A stretch of 20,000 nt of DNA from assembly GCA_002005505.1 (NCBI GenBank), contig KV908727.1:1-20000 (forward strand), written 5' to 3'. The translations under genes were made by a program, and so were the position numbers. The DNA comes from Botryococcus braunii. Taxonomy: Eukaryota; Chlorophyta; Trebouxiophyceae. Shown piece after piece: positions 1 to 18,661 of this stretch (the first letter of the stretch is position 1; each line of letters opens with the position of its first letter). Under the pieces are notes generated by a model. The model had not been told where the DNA came from and searched no databases. It saw only the letters and a list, made by a program, of their open reading frames with translations.

Positions 1-435
1 ATCCACCTGGAGTTGCTACATAATTCCTCACATCCTGAAGACTCCTGTCAGAAATTCGTCCTGCAATCCTGGCTGGTGGACAGTGGAGCATCTGTACATT
101 GGAGATGTACCCACTACATATCCAACTGTGCATGCAAACCCATCCATTACATCTGCCACTTCAGATGCCACTGGAGGAATTGTAGCATCAGGCTCTGTCT
201 GCATCCTCAGTCGAGTGGGAGTTCCCCTGTGGATACATCATGTTCAGTGTGTTCCTCTGCAACCTCAAACATACTGTCAGTATCTGCAGCATTGCGGGAT
301 GGGGCAGTCTTTCGCACAGATGATGTTGGAGCGTTCACTGAAGTCTGTGGTCCAAACAGCTGGAGGTCTCGGATCAGTGCAGAGAAAGGGCTATTTTATA
401 TTCATCAAGTTGAGTCTGAGTCCAGGTTAACACAA
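1..435 (+). pseudogene. copia end of gag / aspartic protease, frameshifted
   Basis: Frame 1 carries the copia protease signature WLVDSGASVH at about 70-99, where DSG holds the catalytic aspartate. The reading then drifts. Protease-like sequence (a glycine/valine-rich stretch) continues in frame 2 to about 250. Frame 1 then resumes with the conserved NILSVSALRDG-like segment at about 265-300. At least two indels are needed to explain this, so no functional protease can be translated from this copy. Confidence 0.75.
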
Positions 436-1639
436 AGAATTCAGCTGCGTGAAGTCAAAACCCCACCAAAATCAAAACTGTGCAGAGATACTCTGGCATA
501 GAAAGGACATCCAGGAAAATGGATCAGCCTAACCAATGAGACCTGGTCTCGGACTTGATACATCCTATGTCCTGCTCCAATTGTCCAGTCTACTGTGAAG
601 CATGTATTGAGGGAAAGACGTCTCGGCCTCCATTTGGAATAAGCAGTAGACAGCTGTTGAACCACTTGACAGAGTACATATTGACACTGTGGGCCCATTT
701 TTCCTGCTGCAGTAACTGGTGAACGTTACTGGGTGACTGCTTTGGATGAGTCATCTCAGTTAAAGGCGGTCCTGCCTGTGAAGTCCAAAGATGCCATCAG
801 TGCTGCTGTGAGGGACCTCATTCTATACTGGCAGACCCAGAAGAAAACCAAAGTGAAGTGTGTCCGGTGTGACCGTGGAACTGAATTCTGAATGCCACGT
901 TCAAAGAATTTGTGCATCCCAGGGGACTAAATTGGAGACCTCAGCTCCTTACACCCCGCAACAGAATGGAGCGGCTGAAAGAGCCAATCGCACCCTCAAG
1001 GAACGTAGCAGGACTCTTCTGGCTTTTGCAGCTGCCAGTCCAACGTTGTGGAAGGAGGCCCTGGAAACTGCATGCACCCTACTGAACATGGGTCCCAGTA
1101 CCGGGAGGGACCGCACGCCATCAGAATTATTTTTTGGCTACAAACCAAATGTAACCCCACTGCGTACCTGGGGTTGCTTGGCCTTTGTGCACATTCCTGA
1201 TGTCCAGCGCTCTGTGTTTTCCCCTAAAACTGTGCCAGGGATGCTTACTGGTTACTCAGCCTCCTCCAAAGCCTATCGGATCTATGTGGGAGGGGGTATC
1301 TGGAAGGAGAGCAGAGATGTGGTTTTCGTGGAGCACCTCAGGGGAGCCTCTCGGGTTGGCATGAGCGTTTCCTCAACACAGTCTACAGAGTTTCTGTGTC
1401 CTGAGCCCTCTGCAAGTGACACTCCCCAGTCTTTCCCGGCACCTCCCCTGGCACAACCAACATCAGCCTTGAGACAGATCTTGATGACCCACACAGTGAG
1501 CCTGAGTACTGCCAGCCTCCAGCAACCTCCCACACAGCCTGTCACAGGACCCCCAGTGAGGCTGAGCCCGAGCCTGAATCCAGAAGACTGTGTGACCCAG
1601 TGGAGATGGATCAAACCCTGGAGGCAGTACAGGACTTAG
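436..1639 (+). pseudogene. copia pre-integrase and integrase, frameshifted
   Basis: A GHPGKW segment, as in the GAG-pre-integrase domain, lies at about 505-522 just after an in-frame TAG. The zinc-finger half CEACIEGKTSRPPF lies at about 588-630 in another frame. The integrase catalytic triad is recognisable but split between frames: the first Asp in DTVGP near 683, the second Asp in DRGTEF near 871 followed at once by TGA, and the Glu in GAAERANR near 977. The longest intact piece is 860-1639, covering the distal core (YTPQQNGAAERANRTLKE) and the C-terminal WGCLAFVHIP region. Several stops and frame changes make this a decayed gene. Confidence 0.85.
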
Positions 1640-1976
1640 CCAGAGGAGTGAGACAGGACTCCCACCTTCGACCGCAGATGGAGCGAGCCCAGGAGGTCCT
1701 CAGACCAACTAGGTCTGATTGCCGCAACCACCAATTGGATGGCCTGACCCGGGCTCAACGACACGAACAACGCACTGCCGCCAAAGACCTCCTGCTGCCA
1801 CAGGAGAAGGGAGAGAGCAGAGAGCGAGAGGGGTTGACTGAATGTGACTCTCTGTCACAGGGACCAGGGGAAGTGCAGCTAGAGGGTGATTCACATGAGG
1901 GGCATGAATTGCATGTGAGTGCAGTGAGGGGGCAGCTACATGCAAAGCTGCAAATGGTCCCGGGGAGCTGAGCAGT
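1640..1976 (+). pseudogene. degenerate integrase-RT linker
   Basis: Between the integrase stop and the RT-containing frame the best open frame (about 1600-1971) encodes a charged Glu/Arg/Gln-rich stretch with no recognisable domain. It ends in TGA just before the ATG at 1977. In copia elements this region is a poorly conserved linker, so this is probably pol linker separated from the RT frame by a frameshift or stop. Confidence 0.5.
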
Positions 1977-4310
1977 ATGGGTGGGTCTTGTTCAGTGACT
2001 GAGAGAAATGTAAGAGATGTGACCATGCAGAGTTCTTCTGGCAACCCGTCCAGTCAGAGCACTCCTGGACGGGACTGTGGTGGCAGCCACCGGTCAGAGG
2101 AAGCATCATATGCTTTCTCTGCACCAGCCAAACATGATTGTGAGCGGGAGACAGGATCTGCATCCTTGACTCCATGTAAGGGACGAGAGGAGGAGGTGAA
2201 TCAGGAGCACAGACATTGTGGAGACAGACCAAATTACAAGTGCTCACTGAGAGGTACCTGTGCCTGGGAGAGTGATGTCAGAGATGTGAGGTCACTCCCA
2301 ACAGTGACATGCAGTCGGTCTGAGAGGCATGTGGATCACATAAATCAGGGGAAGTATGCAGACACTCTGCCATATCCCGATGTTGCTTGTGAGAGACCTG
2401 AAGAGTCTGAACTCTTGCATGCATGTCAGAGTGTGTCTGAGGAGGTGAATCGGAAGTCTGGACAATGTGAAGGGATTCCAAATTACAAAGACTGTCCGAG
2501 AGGTACCTGTGCATGGGAGGATGATGTGAGGGATGAGCAGAGTAACTTGTGCAAAGCCAAGTGTGAGTCCAAGCGAGAGCGTGCTATGAGAGAGCATTCT
2601 ACTTCTACTGGAGAGCCTGTGATGTGTAACTCAGCGAGTGTCAGTGGAAGAGTAGTGGGTTCTGGACAAAGTGAGAGAAAATCAGGCAATTCAGAGGAAA
2701 AGCACACAGGTGTCAGATTTGGGAAAATTCACGTTCCCTCTAATTTGAGAGAAGCACAGATGTCTCCCCAGTGGGAATACTGGAAGGCAGCTATGCAGGA
2801 AGAGCAAAATTCTCTAGATACTCATGAGGTCATGGAGTATGTTCCGAGACCTCGTGGACATAAGGTTATTCCAGTTCACTGGATATTTTCAGTGAAAATG
2901 GATGCACATGGCAATGTTGTGAGATTCAAGGCCAGATTAGTGGCACAGGGATGCAGACAAATCCCTGGAGTGGATGTGATGGAGGTCTTTGCTCCTACTA
3001 GTAGCTATGGAGCTAGAAGAGCTCTGCTTGCTGTTGCTGCAAGAGAGGGCTGTGAAATTCATCAGGTGGACGTTAAGACCGCCTTTCTGAATGGTGAGCT
3101 CGAGGAGGAAGTATATGTAACGCAACCTCCTGGCTTTGAGAATGGTGATAAGAATATTGTGTGCCGATTGAGAAAGGCGTTGTATGGCCTGAAGCAGGCT
3201 CCACGTGCCTGGCACAAAACCCTGAATGACAAACTTGAAGTCATGGGGTATGAGGTGTGCAAGAGTGATGCGGGAGTGTATGTGAGATGCTCTACTGATG
3301 GAGGAAAGTCCTATGTGCTGATCTATGTTGATGATCTTCTGATAGTTTCCAAGGGCATGTCAGAAATCGAGAGAGTGAAGGGACTTCTCAAGAAAGAATT
3401 CACCATCCATGATCTTGGGGAAGTGAAGGATTTCTTGGGATGTCAAGTGATGAGAGATAGAGATAAAGGGCTGATCACCCTGAGTTGCATCCCTAAAATC
3501 GATGCACTTGTAGAGAAATTTGGCTTGGATCTTGAGTCAGTGGGACCTGATACTCCCATGACAAAAGATTTCGTAATGTCCCAAAGGCCTGCACCGAGAG
3601 ATGGGAGCGACAGCATTGGTGCTGGCAGTCCACTACCTCCAGGTCACCGTTACTGTGAGTTAGTAGGGTCTCTTCTGTATATAGCCAACACCACACGTCC
3701 CGATATAGCTCAGGCAGTAGGTGTATTGTCTCGTTATCGCATATCTCCCACCACAGCACATTGGAATGAAGCCATCCGTGTGTTGAAGTATCTGAAAGGA
3801 ACCCGAGATTTGGTTCTAACTCTCGGAGGGGGGGAGATAGAGCTAGAAGGCTATGTGGATGCCGACTATGGAGGTGATCAGGATCATCGCTTCTCTACCA
3901 CTGGCTTTGTCCTCACTGTGTTTGGAGGAGCAGTAGTGTGGGGAAGTAAAAAGCAATCTGCTGTTGCCACTTCAACAGTGGAGGCTGAATTCATGGCAGC
4001 AAGTGCTGTTGTGAAGGAAGCAAATTGGCTGAGAGGTTTCCTGGAGGAAATTGGAGTGTTACCGTGGATAGTGAAGATTCATTGTGACAACCAAGGGTGT
4101 ATAAACCACCTGAGGAATCCGGTGTACTCCAAACACACAAAGCATATTGCAATTAGCTGTCATTTCGCACGTGAAGCTATTGCAAAGGGGCAGGTTGAAT
4201 TCAAGTACATTCAATCTGCTAGAAATGTGGCTGACATTTTTACCAAACCACTAGTTAGACAAGTGTTTCTGGGACATCGTAACTCACTGGGACTGGCCAA
4301 GTTTCTGTGA
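1977..4310 (+). CDS. copia reverse transcriptase and RNase H (uninterrupted pol 3' part)
   Basis: A 777-codon frame. Residues 1-255 are a low-complexity, Cys- and charge-rich linker with an internal repeat. The reverse transcriptase (RVT_2 type) spans about 260-500: KARLVAQG, the first catalytic Asp at 365 in VDVKTAFLNG, ALYGLKQAPRAW, and the active-site YVDD at 450-453. A conserved connection follows (YCELVGSLLYIANTTRPDI near 560). RNase H covers about 620-765 with all four acidic residues: D628 (YVDADYGG), E669 (TVEAEF), D704 (HCDNQG) and D753 (NVADIFTKPL). The enzyme would copy element RNA into cDNA in a virus-like particle. The ATG at 1977 need not be a true start, because copia pol is normally made as a gag-pol fusion. 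This part lacks the lesions seen upstream. Confidence 0.92.
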   Translation: MGGSCSVTERNVRDVTMQSSSGNPSSQSTPGRDCGGSHRSEEASYAFSAPAKHDCERETGSASLTPCKGREEEVNQEHRHCGDRPNYKCSLRGTCAWESDVRDVRSLPTVTCSRSERHVDHINQGKYADTLPYPDVACERPEESELLHACQSVSEEVNRKSGQCEGIPNYKDCPRGTCAWEDDVRDEQSNLCKAKCESKRERAMREHSTSTGEPVMCNSASVSGRVVGSGQSERKSGNSEEKHTGVRFGKIHVPSNLREAQMSPQWEYWKAAMQEEQNSLDTHEVMEYVPRPRGHKVIPVHWIFSVKMDAHGNVVRFKARLVAQGCRQIPGVDVMEVFAPTSSYGARRALLAVAAREGCEIHQVDVKTAFLNGELEEEVYVTQPPGFENGDKNIVCRLRKALYGLKQAPRAWHKTLNDKLEVMGYEVCKSDAGVYVRCSTDGGKSYVLIYVDDLLIVSKGMSEIERVKGLLKKEFTIHDLGEVKDFLGCQVMRDRDKGLITLSCIPKIDALVEKFGLDLESVGPDTPMTKDFVMSQRPAPRDGSDSIGAGSPLPPGHRYCELVGSLLYIANTTRPDIAQAVGVLSRYRISPTTAHWNEAIRVLKYLKGTRDLVLTLGGGEIELEGYVDADYGGDQDHRFSTTGFVLTVFGGAVVWGSKKQSAVATSTVEAEFMAASAVVKEANWLRGFLEEIGVLPWIVKIHCDNQGCINHLRNPVYSKHTKHIAISCHFAREAIAKGQVEFKYIQSARNVADIFTKPLVRQVFLGHRNSLGLAKFL
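2139..2543 (+). repeat. internal tandem repeat in the pol linker, 249-bp period
   Basis: Two related blocks lie 249 bp apart in the RT frame. The clearest part is 2190-2294 against 2439-2543 (35 codons each, 21 identical residues), centred on NYK...RGTCAWE.DVRD. The similarity reaches upstream to a TGTGAG start at 2139 and 2388. The period is a multiple of three, so the frame is kept. Conserved Cys and Trp suggest a duplicated small module. Its function is unknown. Confidence 0.8.
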
Positions 4311-4312
4311 GG

Positions 4313-4328
4313 TAAAGGCAAGGGGAAG
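4313..4328 (+). promoter_or_regulatory. polypurine tract
   Basis: A purine-rich run (AAAGGCAAGGGGAAG) ends directly before the TGTT that opens the LTR and starts three bases after the pol stop codon. This is the expected place and composition for the plus-strand primer of an LTR retrotransposon. Confidence 0.75.
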
Positions 4329-4854
4329 TGTTGTGTTAATTAATTTTATGCCTTTCCCTCAGAGGAGTAATAATGGCAAGTCTCCGTATGAAGACAATAC
4401 CAATTAGGAAAGAGAGGCAGAACCCTGAGTTCTGCCAGGCAATACATGCATTTGAACGAAGACTATCATAACGCAAGTTACAGACACGTTTGTAGAAAGG
4501 AGGCATATGGGGCAAGCACGGATAGGGAAGGCACTTGGTTGGAACTATAGTGGCACTCCGGGTGTCTATCAGTCAGTTGCTAACCAGTCCTTGACTTGTA
4601 TATGTCCGTGCCTACTTAACAACGCACAAGTAGGAGGACATCGTCTAACACCCTCCGTGCCGCCACCATGCAGGTGACTTAATCCTTATTGTATTCCTGG
4701 ATTTAGCACTCAGATGAACATTGTTAGAACATGTTAGACATATAGAGTTGAGTTTAGCTCATCGGACAAAGTAATGAACACGACCTGGGTGAGAGCAGGT
4801 TAGGCGTGTTTGAACTGCGTCACCTTGTTAGGAGAGATGAGAGATATTGTAACA
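4329..4854 (+). mobile_element. 3' LTR of the copia element (boundaries inferred)
   Basis: It begins TGTTGTG right after the polypurine tract and ends ATTGTAACA, giving TGTT...AACA termini as usual for copia LTRs; length 526 bp. The 5' LTR is outside the window, so the boundaries cannot be confirmed by comparison. It contains copy 1 of a 143-bp sequence whose copy 2 starts at the proposed LTR end. The five bases after the LTR (CTTGG) would be the target-site duplication candidate. Confidence 0.6.
4532..4674 (+). repeat. 143-bp direct repeat, copy 1 (inside LTR)
   Basis: Matches 4853-4995 at an offset of 321 bp with one visible mismatch (CAGTCAG versus CAATCAG). It contains a 7-bp inverted repeat, CCTACTT (4611-4617) and AAGTAGG (4628-4634), around a 10-nt loop. 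Confidence 0.9.
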
Positions 4855-4995
4855 CTTGGTTGGAACTATAGTGGCACTCCGGGTGTCTATCAATCAGTTG
4901 CTAACCAGTCCTTGACTTGTATATGTCCGTGCCTACTTAACAACGCACAAGTAGGAGGACATCGTCTAACACCCTCCGTGCCGCCACCATGCAGG
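4853..4995 (+). repeat. 143-bp direct repeat, copy 2 (abuts LTR end)
   Basis: Near-identical to 4532-4674 and beginning exactly at the proposed CA terminus of the LTR. The hairpin arms recur at 4932-4938 and 4949-4955. It stops abruptly at 4995, before sequence unrelated to what follows copy 1. This fits insertion of the element into another LTR of the same family, later truncated, or a local duplication. Confidence 0.88.
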
Positions 4996-5011
4996 ATACG
5001 CCAAGCCCAGA

Positions 5012-5129
<118 letters not shown>

Positions 5130-5196
5130 GTACCGACGCAAATTATTGGGAAATAAATATTTCGGCGCCCAAATTAAAAAGAAATCAAATAAACGG

Positions 5197-5239
5197 CCGG
5201 AGGGGGTGCCCAATAATTTGCACCATTATTTTTGGGATT
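5197..5239. repeat. MITE internal direct repeat, copy 1
   Basis: A 43-bp segment starting CCGGAGGGGGTGCCCAATAA that matches 5406-5448 at 38 of 43 positions in the same orientation. It shares CCCAATAATTTG with the right terminal repeat. Confidence 0.85.
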
Positions 5240-5405
5240 TTGTCGGCGGTACGTGCGTCCTTGAGGTGCAGGGATGTTCCGATGACTGTAAAATATTATT
5301 AAAAAAATACTGTGATGTGTTTTTGTGACAAAACCCATGTTGATCAACCATCTAGTACGATGAAATGGGGTTCTAAAAAATAATTAAAAATATTCCTTGA
5401 CCCTC

Positions 5406-5448
5406 CCGGAGGCTGTGCCCAATAATTTGTGCCATTATTTTTCGGATT
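5406..5448. repeat. MITE internal direct repeat, copy 2
   Basis: The second copy of the 43-bp segment, 209 bp downstream of copy 1, starting CCGGAGGCTGTGCCCAATAA. Confidence 0.85.
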
Positions 5449-5526
5449 ATTTCTTATCTTTAATTATTATTTAGGGATTTTTGGGTGCCCAAAATAAGTT
5501 TATTGCCCAATAATTTGCGACGGTAC

Positions 5527-5652
<126 letters not shown>

Positions 5653-5704
5653 AAGCAACATGTCGCTAAAGGATATTTTGTGGGAAACCGCAGTTTCATG
5701 ACCC

Positions 5705-6031
<327 letters not shown>

Positions 6032-6656
6032 GAAGTTGTGACACCAACCATTTTACAATGGTGTTACAAGACTGCTTTTGGAGTGACCCAAAAAAGATCA
6101 ATAATTGAGGGAAGAAAAGGAATGAAAAGTAAAAAGAGAAGAAAAAGAATGTCAAGGAGCAGGAAACCTCGGGTTTGGTTATGACTCAGAACCTGTAGGA
6201 TACGACTTGCGAGTCGCATGGGTACCGGCTGTACTGGCGTTGCCTACATGACATCCAAGCCAAGCCTCGACAGCTGCAAGATCCCCGGCACCCCTCTTAC
6301 AAGGTGCCTCCAAGCATCAGTTCTAACTATAGGCCATATTATGACGAACAATTGATTCCTTTTCATCAAGTTATGGGCCCGATCCAAAATAGACGTGACT
6401 TCGCATTGCCCGGTCACCCTCGGTAACAATATCGAAGACTTTGCACTCCAATTGATGTACTAACTCTCCAACAAAAAACAGTGGGATTATTAAATTTCTC
6501 ACATTTTTCTAAGGCGTGAATTCCAGAGACATTAGCAGCAAATTAGGCCCGCCTATGAACCGCTGCGGGTTGCACATGTGGACAACATAGAACAACCAAT
6601 CGGAGTCAGCGATGTCAGATGACGATAATTTTATCTCTTAATATCTGCAAACTCAA
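6032..6656 (+). other. upstream region of gene A, no gene seen
   Basis: Non-repetitive sequence with only short frames. A small perfect palindrome, CGACTTGCGAGTCG, lies at about 6204-6217. No TATA box or other core promoter could be named with confidence. The gene A promoter and first transcribed bases are presumably here or just downstream. Confidence 0.5.
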
Positions 6657-6695
6657 ATGATTTTAGTGAGACAACAGGGTCGATGCATACCCCGA

Positions 6696-6819
6696 GTGAG
6701 TGTTTCCCTTGCTATGGCTGTAACGGGATCGTTGCAAACCAAACTTCAGCTAGTCGGCAAAGTATGTAGAGTAACATTTCTTAAAAATTCTCGATTTTTT
6801 TTTATTTTGTATACTGTAG
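6696..6819 (+). other. candidate 5' UTR intron of gene A
   Basis: Donor CCGA|GTGAGT at 6696 and acceptor after a T-rich run, TTTTTTTTTATTTTGTATACTGTAG, ending at 6819. Joining 6695 to 6820 puts the upstream ATG at 6657 into a frame that stops about 19 codons after the junction. If spliced, 6657 therefore starts a short upstream frame and the real start is the ATG at 6945. Confidence 0.45.
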
Positions 6820-6944
6820 GAGCTGATGGCAGTTGGGTTTATTGGCACCGCTCTATCGCCGGTCGCCAGGTCATAGCACGTGCCTTCGAAAGAATAAAAC
6901 GTCTCTGTACTAGACGAGGCCTGCATGGGAATGAATTCAACAGA

Positions 6945-15374
<8,430 letters not shown>

Positions 15375-15632
15375 GGGCTTGACCTAAGTACAGTATGGTT
15401 GTCTGCGCTTGGGCAGTCCCAGGAAGGGGACCCCCCTAGTCTCTTCAGGGGGGCCCCAAGCCCCCCTGCTCGTGGCACAATCATGGTCTCTTCAACATTT
15501 ACCTGCCTTGGCATGGAGATCTCAGTGAACGCGCAGGAGCTTGCTTGTTGGAGCCCGGAGGCGATTGAGCCCCCGCCGAGGAGGAGGATTAGCATGCTGG
15601 ACAAATTCCTGGCGCCGGGGGCCTGTGACTGA
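15375..15632 (+). other. open frame continuing past the gene A TGA
   Basis: Immediately after the TGA the same frame runs 85 codons to TGA at 15630-15632 with no other stop. It contains low-complexity-free sequence (STFTCLGMEISVNAQELACW) and RRRIS, a basophilic-kinase-like motif. No intron joining the two parts in frame around the TGA could be found. This could be a readthrough extension, the remnant of a longer tail after a nonsense mutation, or chance in GC-rich 3' UTR. Confidence 0.35.
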
Positions 15633-16801
15633 TCTATTCATTCTCCCTTTATTTTAGCGTTTCATGGCTGTTTTGCTGCATACGCATGGCTTGGGTGGCT
15701 CTGCAACTAATCGTCCTGAACACAGGTGAAAAGCGTGCGGACGGCATGTCTGGACACAGGTGAGGGCGCATTGAAGTGAGAGACTGCATCGGGACGTAGA
15801 GGGCGGGGCTGAGGAAGTCGCACCATCCGCCCGTGTTGCTGCAGCCTATGGCAAATAGATAAGCAGTCGTTAGTTGGTCATGTAACATGAGATTTATGCT
15901 ACGGGGTCCATGAATTAGAACGACTTCCCTGTTCCTAATGTAGCAGCAGCAATGGTCTTTGCTCAGGGCCCCCCGCTGCCGAGGCGTTGTAAAGGAGCCA
16001 GTGCTGCAAGACAAGGTTGGGTGAAAGGGTAACAGTTTACCCCACACTTAGAGACACCATGTACGTGGAACATGCACATGTCTGCATTTTGACGGTGCTG
16101 GCCACATACCGACTGCTCACTCAAAGTCTGGTGTATCATGTAGCCTGCAGGCACTGCCCTTTGTTAAGACATCGGCGCATCGTCATAGCTCCAACTCCTA
16201 TGGGATGATGGCACTCTGATGTTCAGGTTGCTCTGCAGAGTGTTGCCAACTGAAGATGTTAGATAGGTATTCTCTCAGGAAATGTTGTTTCTAGTGCCAC
16301 AGAAGCAACCTGGCATGACAAGGATAGGTTGGAGACTTGAGCCAGAGAGCAGTCATGGCTGGGAGGTTATAAATTGTAGACCTCCACGGGTGCAAGTAAT
16401 GTGCCAACTGTCTCAAATCGGGATTACTATGCACAACCTGTACTTTCTTTTAGTCCTGAGAGTGACTTACAACAGCAACTTTGCAACGAGAGGATTGAAG
16501 TTGTAGTTATTTTAGACACATCGCCAACCCACTGCCTGTTTCTAAGGCAGCTGGTGTTGGAAGTAAGGAGCCTGACTCTCAGCCATATAGGTATCGGTAT
16601 GGTGAGAGGAAGGGGAGCATGAGGAAGGGGAGAATGTTATATCTACGATGCATGAGCATTCCTAGCAAAAGGGGCAACCATATTCATGGGATTTATGAAA
16701 ATTTTTGAGTTGTGGTACCCCTGCTTTGATAAATGCTGGCCGAGGCATATAACGTAGAGGCTGTTTTTTTAATGTGTTTTATTTTGAATTTCTACTGAGA
16801 G
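15633..16801. other. intergenic, no gene seen
   Basis: No frame longer than about 130 codons and none convincing. TGTAA-type motifs, used as polyadenylation signals in many green algae, occur near 15879 and 15985 and could end the gene A transcript. Confidence 0.4.
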
Positions 16802-17010
16802 CTATATTGAGCCAGTTGCTTTTGGTTCCCAATTGAATAGTTCCAACGCAGATGTTCCCAGGTCGGCCTCGTAGAGGCCCTTATCTGCTCTATCATTCCA
16901 GATAGGAGCATGCAAAAGCACGCCGCCAAGACAAATGCCTTGCGCAATGTACCCGGAGGTTGAAAGGGTTATCAGTAGATCAGCCTCCCCAGGGAGTTCA
17001 AAAAGTGCTA
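16802..17010 (-). CDS. exon-like C-terminal frame, minus strand
   Basis: On the minus strand, after a GATGCTCCACAG acceptor, 68 codons run to TAG. The sequence has balanced composition with GEADLLITLSTSGYIAQG, HAPIWNDRADKGLYEADLG and a final WEPKATGSI. The frame is open a further 200 bp upstream but with Cys/Ser/Thr-rich sequence that looks non-coding. It could be the last exon of a minus-strand gene. A possible preceding exon lies near 17800-17950 (RVLLDKDSKS...). No family recognised. Confidence 0.3.
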
Positions 17011-18661
17011 CTGTGGAGCATCCACTAGTACTACAGCTTTGGCTTGTCGTGCAGGAATGCATGCAAATCTTAAAGCTGGTGAGCGCACAGGTAAATGAAG
17101 TGAAACGTAAATGAAGTGAAACGTAAATGGTGTACATGTACATGCGATTAAGAGGAAGATGCAGCACAGCATGAAAGCCATGCTGCATATTGACTTTTCT
17201 GACATTCTGGCAAGGCACACTGGTGGGGTCATCAGGATATCATATCACAGCAACCAGTTGAGTAATGACTGAGTATGTGTTTCATTGGGGCGGCGGTGCA
17301 TGTGCCCCTGTGGGACCTCATGAGGGGAAACTCCAATTCGAAACGCTGGAAGCATACAGTACTTTGTGGAATGAGTTGGAACATGAGAGTTTAAACTCAT
17401 TCCTCATCTCCACACAACAGTGCTGTGAAGGATCTGTTGCGAATTTACAATTCGACATTGAAAAAGATTTACTTATTGGTTGCGGGCCGTTGTCAACTCA
17501 ATACCTGCTTTGTACGTTAGATCCAGCAAGGTACTTTGCCAAGGGGTCACATATGTTCTGGGGCGGATTGGCAGGTGCCTAGATGTGACATGCTAGAACC
17601 CCCCCCTTAATCCTGCAGAGAATTACTGGCCGCCCTTCCAGGCCATGCAGGCTGGTTATCCCTGATATGAATTACTCTAACGCTCTTAAGCTGTTGCTCT
17701 GTACAAGCAGGTGGCTGGCGTCCAAGGAAATTCAGGTGATTCCTATGTCAAGGGTGTACTAGATTGCAAATACCACTTAATTGAAAGAATCTGCGGTATA
17801 TACATGTGGTGAACGCGCTAATTAAAGAAGGGCTTGCTGTTTGAGTTCCCCAGTCGTTATTGGACTCGAACAGTAGAAGCCCATGTGTGGCTTTAGTGCT
17901 TTTGCTGTCTTTGTCCAGTAGGACCCGTCTCGTGCAGACAGAAGTGGAATTACTCTGCGCATGTGTTGTTTTCAATTCACACATGCTTATTTGCCGGCAC
18001 ATAAAGGACTGCCGAACTGCAATGATTTTCGCTTTGATAGGATAAGCGGAGAAGTATATATTTCAACATGATTTTGGCCATCTTCCAGAACTGCTTTGAA
18101 GTACAATTGAGGTCACTGACGGAAGCGTGGTGATGAGCCCCTGAGGCAAGAATGTCTTTGCAAGATGTGTTGCATAGACAACAGCACGGTCCCCAATACC
18201 AATTACTCTTGGGCAGTCTTGTGTCAATTTCTATAGCGATGCCTAGAACACGATGTCCAGATGCCTTGCCACGCGTAGAATGGCATGATGTAGCCACACA
18301 ATGTGGGCACTGTCCCACTATTGGGCTAGACAATGGTCAGCACGCTGGCAATCTGTGCCACACGTGTCAATGATAAAGAAAGGGTGCAATCAAAACATAA
18401 AGAGATACTAAAGCCTTTTATGAGTCCGACATCTCTTGAGACGCATACAAATGGCCAGAGATGCAACGTGATGATCCAACATTGCATTGTGTATCGCCTC
18501 GAGGGATGCACTTTCTTACGTGGCATTGGTAGTTCCGGACTGGAAAGGTGTTACATTTTGAATTTTTGGGATCGTGCTTCTACTTTATATATAATCGAAG
18601 AAGCCTATCCGTAAAGAGGAAAAATCAGCGCGGGTGTCTCATCCTGCTTCAGTCTTGCTCT
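17011..18661. other. no supported gene; small repeat and weak exon-like frames
   Basis: Contains a 16-bp tandem repeat at 17091-17129. A + strand frame at 17265-17582 (105 codons from ATG) has no recognisable domain. Minus-strand frames near 17800-17950 and 18050-18290 look exon-like, but I could not fix their splice boundaries. Confidence 0.3.
17091..17129. repeat. 16-bp tandem repeat
   Basis: GTAAATGAAGTGAAAC occurs twice in tandem (17091-17106, 17107-17122), followed by a partial third unit. Confidence 0.9.

Larger units (their letters stand above)
1..4854 (+). mobile_element. Ty1/copia LTR retrotransposon, 3' portion
   Basis: The domain order is protease, pre-integrase zinc finger, integrase, reverse transcriptase, RNase H, polypurine tract and LTR. 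Integrase before reverse transcriptase is diagnostic of the Ty1/copia superfamily. The window opens just upstream of the protease motif, so gag, the primer binding site and the 5' LTR lie off the left edge. The protease and integrase part is scattered over different frames with stop codons, whereas the RT/RNase H frame is uninterrupted. As it stands the copy cannot make a full polyprotein and is probably non-autonomous. The family within copia is not assigned. Confidence 0.93.

Noticed and set aside
17265..17582. 105-codon + strand frame starting with ATG
   Set aside because: No recognisable domain, splice link or neighbouring exon; length not exceptional for this base composition. Left as unproven.
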